From NCBI GenBank assembly GCA_945882065.1, contig CAMCWI010000006.1, positions 1 to 41,868 of the forward strand: a stretch of 41,868 bases of DNA, in the 5' to 3' direction. The notes under the pieces were generated by a model that ran no database searches, was not told the origin of the DNA, and saw only the letters and a list, made by a program, of their open reading frames with translations. Of this stretch, positions 25,926 to 34,859 are shown in pieces. The position numbers were made by a program, and so were the translations under genes. Position 1 is the stretch's first letter; every line of letters starts with the position of its first letter. This stretch comes from Akkermansia muciniphila. GTDB lineage: Bacteria; Verrucomicrobiota; Verrucomicrobiia; Limisphaerales; JADLHS01.

Positions 25926-26375
25926 TTAACGACTGAGCGGCAACGGATGCTGGATCGAATACCGCGAGGCATTCGACAACACGACTTGTTTGCCCTTGAG
26001 AGTGAAACGGTTGATCACAATCGGGCCTTTGAGATTCACCGTACCTGCGGCTTTTGCGCCGAGCGTGACGATGTTGAACACGAGCGCATCCGCCGGACTA
26101 TTCAAACCGAGAAACTTCACGTCTTCGGCGGGCACATCAGGTTCGTATTCAGGAAACACTTCCAGCGCGGGCAAAACAAGGAATGCGAGATCGGGCTGAT
26201 CAATCACTTGCAGCCATCGGAATGGCGACTCGTGCTGGTTCTGGAGCAGCGCGTAGCGTTTGATCTGCTCGAAGCCCAGCAGACCAAGTGGCAGTTCAAC
26301 GATGTTCTCGTTCTGCACCGTCACGGTTTCCAGTTCGACCGCTTCCACCGATTCAATTGTTTCACAAGTGTTCAT
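25926..26375 (-). CDS. fliW: Flagellar assembly factor FliW
   Basis: 149 aa, the usual length. Typical stretches are 'IVELPLGLLGFEQIKRYALL', 'SPFRWLQVIDQPDLAFLVLP' and 'NSPADALVFNIVTL'. FliW binds and antagonises CsrA and is itself bound by flagellin, so that flagellin synthesis follows secretion. The operon order fliW-csrA-hag fits this partner-switch circuit. The first 20 residues (METVE-type acidic lead) are a short extension before the core. Confidence 0.94.
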   Translation of the reverse strand: MNTCETIESVEAVELETVTVQNENIVELPLGLLGFEQIKRYALLQNQHESPFRWLQVIDQPDLAFLVLPALEVFPEYEPDVPAEDVKFLGLNSPADALVFNIVTLGAKAAGTVNLKGPIVINRFTLKGKQVVLSNASRYSIQHPLPLSR

Positions 26376-26471
26376 GATTTTAGATGTCGCAGGCCGTTTA
26401 GCAGCGACGATGCCAGCGCAGAAATATCAATGAATGCGGTGTTTTCTAAGCGACAACCGCTAGAGGTGGGA

Positions 26472-26509
26472 AAAATTTGCCGGGAAGAAAACTCCAACCC
26501 GGCAATTTT
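26472..26509. terminator. Hairpin with A/T flanks upstream of fliW
   Basis: GCCGGG and CCCGGC arms separated by 13 bases, continued outward by AAAATTT and AATTTT with one bulged T. It could terminate transcription in either direction or be a leader structure of the fliW operon. Confidence 0.4.
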
Positions 26510-26673
26510 ACCCCAGCTAATCGGTGCGGTGGGAGGAAATCGAAGCCTGGGTCTGCCAACAGCGGCTTTAAGCAGGGCGCAAGGAACCACGCCACATTGA
26601 GAACCTCATCGCGCCTTTTCGTTGAGCGAATGTCATTTTACTTATGCGCGTCTATATAGTCATGGCGGCAATG

Positions 26674-26705
26674 AAAAAAACCTCCACGAGACACGCTCGC
26701 AGAGG
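26674..26705 (-). terminator. Rho-independent terminator after the DUF1080 pseudogene
   Basis: On the minus strand CCTCTGCGAG, loop CGTGT, CTCGTGGAGG form a 10-bp stem (two G-T pairs) followed by seven T. It starts 29 bp after the pseudogene stop. Confidence 0.8.
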
Positions 26706-26733
26706 GCTTCGGAATGTTTAGGACGAGGATCTG

Positions 26734-27553
26734 CTACGGCTTGTCGTATTCGCCGAGCGGGCGCAGCCACATGTTGCGGAAGCGCATCAAATCACCGTGA
26801 TCCTGCAATCCAATCGAGCCGCGCGTCACCTTCACGTTGTCGTAGTTGGTGTTCTCCTTGTGCTTCGTTGATCCTGTGTACTACTTTTTGTGTTGGAGAA
26901 CCACGCCGTTCACGATGACGGTCACTGCGGCTTTGCGGATGACTTTGCCCTCCGCATCAAATCACGGCCCTTCAAAAATCACGTCGTAACTCGACCACTC
27001 ACCGGGTTTTTGGCGGGGTTCGCCAGCGGCGGGTATTGCCCGTAAAGCGCGCCCAATTGTCCGTCGGCGTAGGTGATGTTTTCGTAAGAATCGAGCACCT
27101 GCACCTCGTAGATGCCGTGGAGGAACACGCCACTATTGCCACGGCCTTGGCTATAGCCTTTCACTTTTTCTGGAGTGGCGAATTCAAAGTGAAGTTGAAA
27201 ACCACTGAACTCATCGCGCGTGAAAATATTTCCGGCCTTGGGAGTGGCTTCCATATTACCGTTCTCAACTTTCCACGCCGCCGCCGTGCCTTTGTCGCTT
27301 CGCCACTTGGACGAATTTTTCCGTCGAACAACACGATGGCATCTGACGGCGCACCGGCGTTGTAGCTGAATGTGGGCGCAGACGTGACGACGTGCGGACG
27401 CGAGCGATCCGGGTCATGCACATGCCACGACCTGCTGGGAATGTGCGGCGTGTCCTTGTAACCGATGGGGGAATCAGCCGCAGCCGTTGTTGAGGATGAA
27501 AGCGTGAGGCTTGCACCCGCGAGCAGCGCGACGAGTGAAAAGATTTTTTGCAT
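26734..27553 (-). pseudogene. Decayed DUF1080 (3-keto-disaccharide hydrolase family) gene
   Basis: Reading across frames gives a nearly complete DUF1080 protein: signal peptide MQKIFSLVALLAGASLTLSS, then 'AIVLFDGK', 'GNSGVFLHGIYEVQVLDSYE', 'GEWSSYDVIFEGP', and '[19 protein letters not shown]' near the end, closing '[16 protein letters not shown]'. Four lesions break it: a one-base loss in an A-run at 27316-27320, another at 27007-27011, an in-frame TGA at 26962-26964, and a TAG at 26881-26883. DUF1080 proteins are secreted sugar-active lectin-like hydrolases. The two nonsense codons argue for real decay; the two homopolymer shifts alone could be sequencing errors. It is divergent from the glycosylase gene. 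An intact terminator follows. Confidence 0.85.
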
Positions 27554-27623
27554 GGTGAAATCCACCAGAGCCGCGCCTTAATTGCAGCTCGCAAAACATG
27601 AGGTGGACATTACGCTGTCGCCC

Positions 27624-28538
27624 ATGTCATCGGCCTACGATCAACTGCTCGACGCCACGATCACGCATCTCGAGGATTTGAAATCCAAAGGCGCGCGGAA
27701 CGTCACTGTCTCGACGGAAACACTCCGAGCACTTGCGTTGCCCGCGAAGTTTGCAGTCAGCCGACCCGCCGCCGTCACGCCAGTTGCGCTCGCCGCGACA
27801 AAGCCCATTCCTCGTCCGGCCCCGGTGATGGCCATGCCAAAGCCCGTCACAACCACGCTGTTCTCCCTAAACAAGCCACCTGCGCCCGCGCTCGTCATCT
27901 CCGCAGATTCCGCCAAAGCCGCCGCGTTCGCCGAGTTACAGACGCGCGTGCTGGCTTGCGTGAAGTGCGCGAACCTTGCCTCGTCTCGCACGACTGTGGT
28001 GTTCGGAGTGGGCAACATTGATTCGCCGCTCATGTTCGTGGGTGAAGCACCGGGGGCGGATGAAGACGCGCAGGGCGAACCGTTCGTCGGCGCGGCGGGA
28101 CAACTGCTCACCAAGATCATCACCGCGATGGGTGTGAGCCGCGCGGATGTTTATATCGCAAATATCCTCAAGTGCCGCCCGGACACACCCGGCGAATCTT
28201 CCGGCAACCGCAAACCCACATCCGCCGAGATGGCGACGTGTATCCCGTATCTGCACGAGCAGATTGATCTGATCAAACCCAAAGCCATCGTCGCGCTCGG
28301 TGCGACTGCGGTGGAGGGGTTGTTGGGCAAGACGCTTGGCATCTCGAAACTGCGTGGTAACTGGCAGACGTATCGCGGCATCCCGCTCATGCCCACGTAT
28401 CATCCGGCGTATCTGCTCCGCAACCAAGCCATGAGCGAGAAGCGCAAGGTTTGGGAAGACATGCTGCAAGTGATGGAAAAGCTGGAAATGAACATCACGC
28501 CCAAGCAGCGTGGGTTTTTCCAACAAGCCACGACGTGA
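27624..28538 (+). CDS. Uracil-DNA glycosylase family 4 (4Fe-4S)
   Basis: 304 aa from ATG 27624; in-frame TTG 27582 and GTG 27603 are alternatives. After a Pro/Ala-rich N-terminal region, the glycosylase core shows '[20 protein letters not shown]', with two Cys of the iron-sulfur cluster (C112, C115), then '[20 protein letters not shown]', 'ANILKCRPD' with a third Cys, '[11 protein letters not shown]' with a fourth, '[16 protein letters not shown]' and '[13 protein letters not shown]'. It removes uracil from DNA in base-excision repair. Its stop codon overlaps the GTG start of the next gene (GTGA), which suggests co-transcription. Confidence 0.93.
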   Translation: MSSAYDQLLDATITHLEDLKSKGARNVTVSTETLRALALPAKFAVSRPAAVTPVALAATKPIPRPAPVMAMPKPVTTTLFSLNKPPAPALVISADSAKAAAFAELQTRVLACVKCANLASSRTTVVFGVGNIDSPLMFVGEAPGADEDAQGEPFVGAAGQLLTKIITAMGVSRADVYIANILKCRPDTPGESSGNRKPTSAEMATCIPYLHEQIDLIKPKAIVALGATAVEGLLGKTLGISKLRGNWQTYRGIPLMPTYHPAYLLRNQAMSEKRKVWEDMLQVMEKLEMNITPKQRGFFQQATT

Positions 28539-28621
28539 AACTCGGCGGGCGCAAAATCATTCTACTCACGCTACTCGGTGCGTTGGTCGTGGGTGGACTG
28601 GGAATGGGGATTTATCACTAG
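28535..28621 (+). pseudogene. N-terminal membrane anchor of the following gene, cut by an amber codon
   Basis: GTG 28535 overlaps the glycosylase stop (GTGA). It encodes a 28-residue N-terminus with a membrane segment (IILLTLLGALVVGGLGMGIY) and ends at TAG 28619-28621. Beyond the TAG the same frame continues without interruption into the next entry (RTKRAVVAYRKQLIAAGEKL). A TGG-to-TAG change is the simplest explanation, since a Trp fits after the membrane segment. Confidence 0.7.
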
Positions 28622-28705
28622 CGGACGAAACGCGCCGTCGTTGCATACCGAAAACAACTGATCGCCGCTGGTGAAAAACTTACGATCAAAGAACTCATTC
28701 CACCA

Positions 28706-30106
28706 GTGCCAGCGAAAGAGGAGGACGGCGCGGAGTTGTTTTACAAGGCACAGGCATTAATGAATGCGTCCTCATCCGGGTTGCTTTCCACAAATCCCCC
28801 GTCTTCCATGCGCGCCATCGCACCGGGCAAAGCGGCAGTCAGTTGGCAGCAGCCCGACATTCGCGATGGCACAGCGACAAATAGTTGGGAAGACTTGGCA
28901 GAAGCTGTGCATGAAATGGGTGAGGTGCTGGATTTGTTGGACCAAATGGTAGACAAACAGACATTGGATTTCAAACCCAACTACAACCTCGGCTTTTTAG
29001 GCCTGCCTCCGATGCTCGGCCCGCATAAGCAGGCCGCTCAAAGTCTCTCCGTTGCCATCATTTTTGCACTACACGAAGGGGACAGCGAATCGGCGACAAC
29101 TCATTTGCGAGCACTGCTAGGATTGGTAAGAGGCTCACAAGACAAACGATTTATCGTCTCTCAGCTAGTGCGCTTCGCGGTAGCGTCCATCGCCCAAGCG
29201 TCGAGTTGGGATTATTTACAATCCACTAACGCCACCGATACACAGCTTGGCGACATCCAGCGCGATTGGATGGAGTTGGATTTCATCCTGCCGACAGAGC
29301 GCGCGCTTGAAATGGAACGGGCGCAAAGTGAGACGACCATCGCCAACATGCGCGAATCGCGAGCAGAGTTCAATCGGGCAACAGATGGTTTTGTTGCAGG
29401 CGCAGGCGGCGGACCTGTTGGCTCGGGCGATTTCGCCGAACGAGCCAGTAATTTTGCGAAAGACACTTGGGAAAAAACCAAAGAGGGTTCAAAGGAGGCT
29501 GCGTGGCGCGTGGCGTGGTCGTACCCTGATCAACTTCGCATGTTGATAGGATCACAGGTTCATATCGAAACACTGCGGCTGGCGCAAAGTAATGGAAACT
29601 TCAGCGCTGCGATCCAAATACAAAAACCGCGACTCAGCGAACTGGGCATCTCCGACGACTTGCGCGACGAAGAATCATCGAGCTACTCAGGTAAAGGCCC
29701 GAATCTAGAGACGTTGTTCACCGAGGGTATTCTGTATACGGATAAATTGATCAAAAAACTCATGGTCATCGAAGCGGGAAAGCAACTCACCGTCACCGCC
29801 ATCGCTTTGAAGCGTTACAAGCTTCGTCACGGAAATCTTCCCGCCGATTTCGCCGCGCTCGTGCCGGAGTTTCTTCTCGCTGTTCCGCTTGATCCCGTGA
29901 ACGCCCAGCCGTTGCATTACATGCCGAACGCCGACGGAACATTCCTACTCTACTCCGTGGGTGAAGATGCTGAAGACAACGGCGGCGATCCAACATCCAC
30001 GAATCCTAAAACCTTTTGGTGGCAGCGCGGTCGCGATTGGGTCTGGCCACAGCCTGCGAGCGCGCAGGAAGTTGAAGAATACTTTCAGCAGAAACGCCGG
30101 AAGTAA
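28706..30106 (+). CDS. Hypothetical protein (body of the membrane-anchored gene)
   Basis: 466 aa from GTG 28706, but the true frame begins at 28535 and is open again from 28622. No catalytic motif is recognised. It is largely helical. The C-terminal part, 'LTVTAIALKRYKLRHGNLPA' then 'LAVPLDPVNAQPLHYMPNAD' and 'LLYSVGEDAEDNGGD', resembles the tail found in many verrucomicrobial and planctomycetal hypothetical proteins and recalls pseudopilin-like C-termini. With the amber codon, the product would be missing its membrane anchor unless the stop is read through. The body shows no further lesions, so the mutation is recent, or an assembly error. Confidence 0.7.
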   Translation: MPAKEEDGAELFYKAQALMNASSSGLLSTNPPSSMRAIAPGKAAVSWQQPDIRDGTATNSWEDLAEAVHEMGEVLDLLDQMVDKQTLDFKPNYNLGFLGLPPMLGPHKQAAQSLSVAIIFALHEGDSESATTHLRALLGLVRGSQDKRFIVSQLVRFAVASIAQASSWDYLQSTNATDTQLGDIQRDWMELDFILPTERALEMERAQSETTIANMRESRAEFNRATDGFVAGAGGGPVGSGDFAERASNFAKDTWEKTKEGSKEAAWRVAWSYPDQLRMLIGSQVHIETLRLAQSNGNFSAAIQIQKPRLSELGISDDLRDEESSSYSGKGPNLETLFTEGILYTDKLIKKLMVIEAGKQLTVTAIALKRYKLRHGNLPADFAALVPEFLLAVPLDPVNAQPLHYMPNADGTFLLYSVGEDAEDNGGDPTSTNPKTFWWQRGRDWVWPQPASAQEVEEYFQQKRRK

Positions 30107-30130
30107 GGCGCGGTCATTGCGCGATGAAGC

Positions 30131-30499
30131 TCAGGGAGGATTGGCCGTAAGCTCACGCTTTTCCGGCTGGGCCTGTGCTGGCTGCTCCGGCGTGGGTGTT
30201 GGCGAAGTCTCGCTTGAAGTTGCGCCCATGACCATCGCGGTGTCACAGGCGCGATCCGTGAAGACTTCGCGGAATGTTGAGGGCTTGGCGCGGGCTTGAA
30301 CCGGGGAGGGTTCGTGACCGTAGTGAAACCCGGTTTCGTCTTCGTAGCCGAGGGGGATCTCAAACCATGAACTGATTGTTTTCCACACGCGCTGCAAGAA
30401 ATTGCCGCGCACCTCTGGCATAGAATCGCGTACGGTTGGCCCCTGCCGGGTCGCTTGGCTGTTGCGGGTCTCTGATGTTGTCGCGTCCGTTTTGTTCAC
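30131..30499 (-). CDS. Small hypothetical protein
   Basis: 122 aa from GTG 30499, with AGG about nine bases upstream. It has no membrane segment. The centre, 'TISSWFEIPLGYEDETGFHY', is the best-defined stretch and looks like a conserved motif; both ends are Thr/Pro/Gln-rich and probably disordered. It is convergent with the previous gene (24 bp gap) and divergent from the LtaS-like gene. Function unknown. Confidence 0.55.
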   Translation of the reverse strand: MNKTDATTSETRNSQATRQGPTVRDSMPEVRGNFLQRVWKTISSWFEIPLGYEDETGFHYGHEPSPVQARAKPSTFREVFTDRACDTAMVMGATSSETSPTPTPEQPAQAQPEKRELTANPP

Positions 30500-30727
30500 G
30501 ATGATAACCTAATCAAACATCGGCAGACCGCCACCGGTGGATAAGAAATAAAATTCACGTACGGAAGATTTTTAAGCTTAAGCCCGCTTGATTGCCTGCC
30601 GATATGCGATCTCAGCCAGGTTGTACGAGACAATATCATTTCTAACACCCTCGACCTTTTTTTGTCTATGATCAGACTGGCGGATGTTTGATTCCGGAGA
30701 CAGCATCAAACGTAAGCGAACAAGCAC
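30500..30727. other. Divergent intergenic region with two 10-bp palindromes
   Basis: Holds CCACCGGTGG at 30531-30540 and TTAAGCTTAA at 30572-30581. Either might be a regulatory site. No clear promoter boxes were identified. Confidence 0.3.
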
Positions 30728-32704
30728 ATGCCCAACCCAACTTTGATAACGCCTGCCAAAAAAAGCCGGGGTATCGTTCAATTCGCCGGCTTTTGGGCTC
30801 TCACACTTCTCGCCTTGTTTTCCGGGCTGCGGATATTCCTGCTCATCAAGTTCACTTCCAGCGGCCTCGCCGCACCTGAGACGCGGAGTGTTCTGTTGGA
30901 GGGATTGCATCGGGATGCCTTCGTCGCATTGGTGCTCGTGCTGCCGTTGTTGGGCTGGGCGTTGCTCGTGCCCCGGCGCTGGTCGGCGCGCGCGTGGCAT
31001 CGCGGTGGTTTCTGGATGGCTTGTTTCATCTGGTGGTTCGTGGAAATCTTTCTTCTCGGCACGGAGTATTTTTTCTTCGACGAATTTCAATCGCGGTTCA
31101 ACACGGTTGCCGTGGACTACATCCTCTATCCGCATGAGGTGTTCGTGAACATCTGGGAATCCTACCCGGTGGTGAAAGTCCTGATCGGCTGCGCGTCACT
31201 CGCGGGCGCATGGTGGATCGCGGCCCGGATCATGTTTTCAGGCATGTGGGCTGCGCCTGTGAGTCGCTCGCGGTCATTCGCAGCAATCATCGTTGTGTTT
31301 ATCCTGCTTGCGGTGCTTGCGCCAAGCATCAATTTCAAAGCCGCGCATGTCGGCAAGGATCGCACCCTGAATGAAATCGCCAACAACGGCAGCATCGCCT
31401 TCGTCTGCGCGGCGTGGACGCGGAATCTGAATTTCGCGGGCAACTACAAGACGCTTCCTGTGGACGAAGCCTACGCTCGTGCGCGAAAAATTCTCGCGTC
31501 CCCCGGCTCTGAGTTCGTCAAAGAGGGCAATTCCATTCATCGCCGCGTGGCGGGAGATTCCACGAAGCCGCGCTTGAACGTCGTCTTGTTCTTGGAAGAA
31601 AGTCTTGGCTCGGAATTCTGGGGTTGTCTTGGACGCACGAACACGTTGACGCCGGAGATGGATGCGCTCGCGCTTGGAGAAGTTTTATTGTTCACAAACA
31701 TCTACGCCTGCGGCAACCGAACGGTGCGCGGTTTGGAAGGTGTGCTGGCGTCGTTCCCGCCATTGCCGGGCGACTCCATCGTGAAGCGCGACAAATCGGA
31801 CAATGTCGAGTCACTGGCGCGCGTGCTCAAGCGTGATGGCTACGACACGGTATTTTTCTACGGAGGACGCGGATTGTTCGACGGGATGCGCTCGTTCAAT
31901 GTGAGGAACGGGTTTGGCCGTTTCGTGGAGCAGAAAGATTTTCCAAATCCCAAGTTCACGACAATCTGGGGTGTGGACGACGAGGAAGTGTTCCTGCGCG
32001 CCAACGAGGAGTTCAAGCAACTCGCTTCCACTGGCAAGCCGTTCTTCGGCACAATCCTCTCCGTCTCGAATCACAAACCCTATACGTATCCGGCTGGTCG
32101 CATCGCCGAAGACCCCAACCAACATCGGCGTGACAATGCCGTGAAGTATTCCGATTTCGCGCTCGGCGAGTTTTTCCGCTCGGCGAAACTGGAAGCCTAT
32201 TGGACGAACACGATCTTCGTGGTCATCGCAGATCACGGCGCGCGCGTCTATGGCAGCCAGAGCATCCCGATTCATTCCTATGAGATTCCTCTCGTGATCC
32301 TTGGTCCTGCTGCGGTGAAAACGCACAAGCATGTTGGCACTCTCGGTAATTCTCTGGATGTAGCGCCCACGATTCTCGGTCTGTTGGGGCGACCTTACGA
32401 AACGATGTTCTTCGGACGCGATCTGCTGGGTGGAACACGCAAAGACAGTCGCGCGGTGCTGAACCACAATCGCAGCATTGGACTCTATCGAAACGAAAAG
32501 CTCGTCGTGCTGGGATTAAAACAAGGCGTGGAGTTTTATGCGGGTGATCCCAAGCAGGAAGACATTCAGCCCGTGACCAAGCCAACCCCAGACGATCTCG
32601 AACAGGAGAAGGACACGATTGCCCTGTTCCAAGTGGCTGATGATCTATACGTGAATGAACGCTATCGGATTGACGCGGCGACCAACAACCCGGCAACGAA
32701 GTAA
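30728..32704 (+). CDS. LtaS-like sulfatase/phosphoglycerol transferase family membrane protein
   Basis: 658 aa. About five membrane helices occupy residues 15-210 ('FAGFWALTLLALFSGLRIFL', 'AFVALVLVLPLLGWALLV', 'WMACFIWWFVEIFLLG' and two later). The extracytoplasmic catalytic domain follows. It has 'VVLFLEESLGSEFWG' (metal-ligand Glu near 291), 'CGNRTVRGLEGVLASFP' with the candidate nucleophile Thr332, 'DTVFFYGGRG', and 'VVIADHGARVYG' with metal ligands D502 and H503. Family members transfer glycerol-phosphate or phosphoethanolamine-like groups to surface glycans or lipids. In a Gram-negative cell the substrate is more likely a periplasmic glucan or lipid than lipoteichoic acid; that is inference. 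It seems monocistronic and converges on the PQQ-like gene. Confidence 0.9.
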   Translation: MPNPTLITPAKKSRGIVQFAGFWALTLLALFSGLRIFLLIKFTSSGLAAPETRSVLLEGLHRDAFVALVLVLPLLGWALLVPRRWSARAWHRGGFWMACFIWWFVEIFLLGTEYFFFDEFQSRFNTVAVDYILYPHEVFVNIWESYPVVKVLIGCASLAGAWWIAARIMFSGMWAAPVSRSRSFAAIIVVFILLAVLAPSINFKAAHVGKDRTLNEIANNGSIAFVCAAWTRNLNFAGNYKTLPVDEAYARARKILASPGSEFVKEGNSIHRRVAGDSTKPRLNVVLFLEESLGSEFWGCLGRTNTLTPEMDALALGEVLLFTNIYACGNRTVRGLEGVLASFPPLPGDSIVKRDKSDNVESLARVLKRDGYDTVFFYGGRGLFDGMRSFNVRNGFGRFVEQKDFPNPKFTTIWGVDDEEVFLRANEEFKQLASTGKPFFGTILSVSNHKPYTYPAGRIAEDPNQHRRDNAVKYSDFALGEFFRSAKLEAYWTNTIFVVIADHGARVYGSQSIPIHSYEIPLVILGPAAVKTHKHVGTLGNSLDVAPTILGLLGRPYETMFFGRDLLGGTRKDSRAVLNHNRSIGLYRNEKLVVLGLKQGVEFYAGDPKQEDIQPVTKPTPDDLEQEKDTIALFQVADDLYVNERYRIDAATNNPATK

Positions 32705-32818
32705 GTGACGCGCAACGTATCGGCCTGGCAATGCAAAAATTCTCTGCACTGGCGTGAGTTGCTGTGGCCGGGGACGACCACACTCCGCAACCGAAAGATT
32801 CCACCCTTGAGGTTCTTT

Positions 32819-32899
32819 CAAAACTGTAGCAGCCGACGTGAGGGGGCTCTGATTTCCGAAAGATTTGAGTCTCGTTCCCTCGGCTGCTACGGGGTTTTG
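32819..32899. repeat. Palindromic intergenic repeat (REP-like / bidirectional terminator)
   Basis: Arms GTAGCAGCCG (32826-32835) and CGGCTGCTAC (32881-32890) are perfect reverse complements around a 45-bp loop. Outer arms CAAAAC (32819-32824) and GTTTTG (32894-32899) also pair. It lies between two convergent genes, so it may work as a terminator. The form is like the dispersed palindromic repeats of some bacterial genomes. Confidence 0.65.
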
Positions 32900-32916
32900 A
32901 AATTAGCTCCCTTATT

Positions 32917-34116
32917 TCATTTCCCGCTCACGTCCACACAGACGACTTGTCCGGTGGCGTTGCGGCAATAGATTTTGCCGTTAGCGAGTACCGGCGTGGT
33001 CCAGCATTTGCCTCCGATCACTTGCGCGCGGGCAATGGGTTTGAATCCATCGGGTGAAGGATTGGCCACCAGCAATTCACCGCGCTCGGTCAGGACAATC
33101 AATTTACCATCTGCAATCATGACCGAACCTTTGCCGGAAACTTTATCCGTCCACCTGACCGCGCCGGTGTCAAAAGCCACGCATCGCAATTGATTGTCGT
33201 CCACGCCATAAAGATGTCCCTGCCACAGAACGGAGGAAGCCATTTGATTGCGCATGTTCTTGTTGTTCCAAATTTCCTTGGCCGGTTGAGCGCTCACGTC
33301 AAAAACTCCGCCCCCATGATTGTAGCCGGAGGAAACGAACACTTTGTTGCCGGAAAGGATGGGGTCCGCAGCGTTCACGTCGTACTGAGTGACCCATGGC
33401 AAACGCCAGAGCTCCTTGCCATCGGCAGCCTTCACGGCTACTGCATGCTGCTTGATCATGAACATCACACTACAATCGCCTTTCGCGTCGAAGATGACGG
33501 GCGTTGAGTAGCCGGAAGCCTCCTTGCCGGATGTCCAGATGACTTTGCCGGTTTTCTTATCGAGCGCCGTCCCCGCTGTGCCGACGTTGAACAATGCCGT
33601 GTCGCCAACAATCGTGATAGATCCTGCAAATCCCCATGTCGGCATTTCCGCCTTCAGCTCGTCGGCAAGATTCTTTGACCAGAGGATCGTGCCTTTGGCC
33701 GCATCAAGACAATGCACGAAACCGCGTTTGCTGATGGTGAAAACCTTTCCGTCTTCAATCGTCGGCGTCGCGCTCGTGCCGCCGTCGTAAAACTTGGCAT
33801 CTAGTTTGGAATCAAAAGAGAGTTTCCAGATCACAGCACCGGTGTTGGCGTCGAAACAGAAAATCGTTTCCACGTCCTTCTCATTCCCGGTGGTAACGAC
33901 GCGACCGTTGCTGACCGCAAAGGAAGAGTAGCCCACGCCGACCTGTGCCTTCCAAAGTTGCTTCGGACCTTCGGCGGGCCATTTGGCGGACCAACCGGTT
34001 TCTTTGGAGATGCCGTTCTGATCCGGGCCGCGCCATTGCGGCCAGTCAGCAGCGTTGGAAAGATACGATGCGACAACAAGCAGGACGATCAGTTGGAACA
34101 AGCGAGTCATTTTCAT
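32917..34116 (-). CDS. Secreted PQQ-like (BamB-type) beta-propeller protein
   Basis: 399 aa from ATG 34116; ATG 34110 is an alternative and an upstream in-frame start at 34152 lies before the signal peptide. The signal peptide is MKMTRLFQLIVLLVVASYLS to 'NAA'. The mature start 'DWPQWRGPDQNGISKETGW' is the hallmark of the large Verrucomicrobia/Planctomycetes propeller family. PQQ_2-type blades follow ('CFDANTGAVIWKL', 'CLDAAKGTILWSK', 'LDKKTGKVIWTSG', 'AVKAADGKELWRLPW', 'AFDTGAVRW'). Periplasmic or secreted. Catalysis is not certain: many members are scaffolds without PQQ. It is convergent with the LtaS-like gene. Confidence 0.9.
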   Translation of the reverse strand: MKMTRLFQLIVLLVVASYLSNAADWPQWRGPDQNGISKETGWSAKWPAEGPKQLWKAQVGVGYSSFAVSNGRVVTTGNEKDVETIFCFDANTGAVIWKLSFDSKLDAKFYDGGTSATPTIEDGKVFTISKRGFVHCLDAAKGTILWSKNLADELKAEMPTWGFAGSITIVGDTALFNVGTAGTALDKKTGKVIWTSGKEASGYSTPVIFDAKGDCSVMFMIKQHAVAVKAADGKELWRLPWVTQYDVNAADPILSGNKVFVSSGYNHGGGVFDVSAQPAKEIWNNKNMRNQMASSVLWQGHLYGVDDNQLRCVAFDTGAVRWTDKVSGKGSVMIADGKLIVLTERGELLVANPSPDGFKPIARAQVIGGKCWTTPVLANGKIYCRNATGQVVCVDVSGK

Positions 34117-34332
34117 GAAGCTAGAGTTAGCCAAGTCCGCCCGATGTGTCAACGCGCGCCGTGATCAAACTCAATATGGATGGCGTGTTTTGAATCCCCG
34201 GTTTGAATCATAAATCACGACGGAAGGGAGCCTCAAAATCCATCTCCGTAGGCAGTCTCCACTCAACCGATTACCCGACCTCTTTCAAAAACCATTTGGA
34301 TGCGTCTGCCCTGAAAATTTTCCACCTTCAGC

Positions 34333-34361
34333 TTGACCCGGAAGAAGGGTTTTCTTAGGAT
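34333..34361 (+). promoter_or_regulatory. Promoter of tRNA-Asp
   Basis: TTGACC (-35, 34333-34338), 17-bp spacer, TAGGAT (-10, 34356-34361), 12 bases before the mature tRNA. Confidence 0.6.
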
Positions 34362-34373
34362 CTGTGTTCGCGC

Positions 34374-34450
34374 GGGGGCGTAGCTCAATTGGTTAGAGCG
34401 CTGCCCTGTCACGGCAGAGGTTACGGGTTCGAGCCCCGCCGCTCCCGCCA
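34374..34450 (+). tRNA. tRNA-Asp (GTC)
   Basis: Full cloverleaf: acceptor GGGGGCG pairs with CGCTCCC (one G-T), D arm GCTC/GAGC, anticodon stem CTGCC/GGCAG around loop CTGTCAC (anticodon GTC), T loop TTCGAGC, discriminator G, and encoded CCA. The outermost T-stem pair is an A-C mismatch. Confidence 0.96.
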
Positions 34451-34559
34451 TTCTTTTCCTCGGAATTTTTGGTGTTTTTACGACCGTGACCCTCAAAAAC
34501 ACTGCCGTTGAAACAACTTCGGCACGCGCAGACCTAAGAAAATCAGTTCTTAGCTGCGT

Positions 34560-34859
34560 ATGGCGGAGCAAACTAAATTTGAATACACTTCCGACGGGGT
34601 TGATTTCGTCATCTACAAAACCATCAAGGCCGGACAGACGTGCTGGCTGTTGGCGGATAAGTCCACTGGCGAGCGTCGGTTGCTGAATCATCTGTCCAGA
34701 AAAGCCGCCGAACGCCGGGCGGATCAAATCCGTGCCGCAATGGTCAAAGGGCAGGCCCACCGCGCTCTGCTCAGCAATGGCCAATGGCAGGATGTTTGCA
34801 TGGCGGTTGAAATCTTGCGCAGTGCCCAGACCTGTGAGTCACTTGGTTCCGCTATCTGA
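34560..34859 (+). pseudogene. Integrase-like N-terminal fragment
   Basis: 99 codons from ATG 34560, 110 bp after tRNA-Asp. The sequence 'LNHLSRKAAERRADQIRAAM' and 'NGQWQDVCMAVEILRSAQTC' resembles the N-terminal, arm-type region of tyrosine recombinases as I remember them from this group. It stops just where a core-binding domain would begin; no catalytic Arg/His/Tyr motifs are present. Position next to a tRNA fits an integration remnant. It may instead be a small intact hypothetical gene. Confidence 0.4.

Larger units (their letters stand above)
26376..26733. other. Gap upstream of fliW
   Basis: No gene seen. It holds the hairpin at 26472-26509 and the terminator at 26674-26705. I did not find a clear sigma-28 or sigma-54 promoter for fliW. 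Confidence 0.4.

Noticed and set aside
34263-34784. 173-aa minus-strand ORF across tRNA-Asp
   Set aside because: It reads through the tRNA gene and is antisense to the integrase-like fragment.
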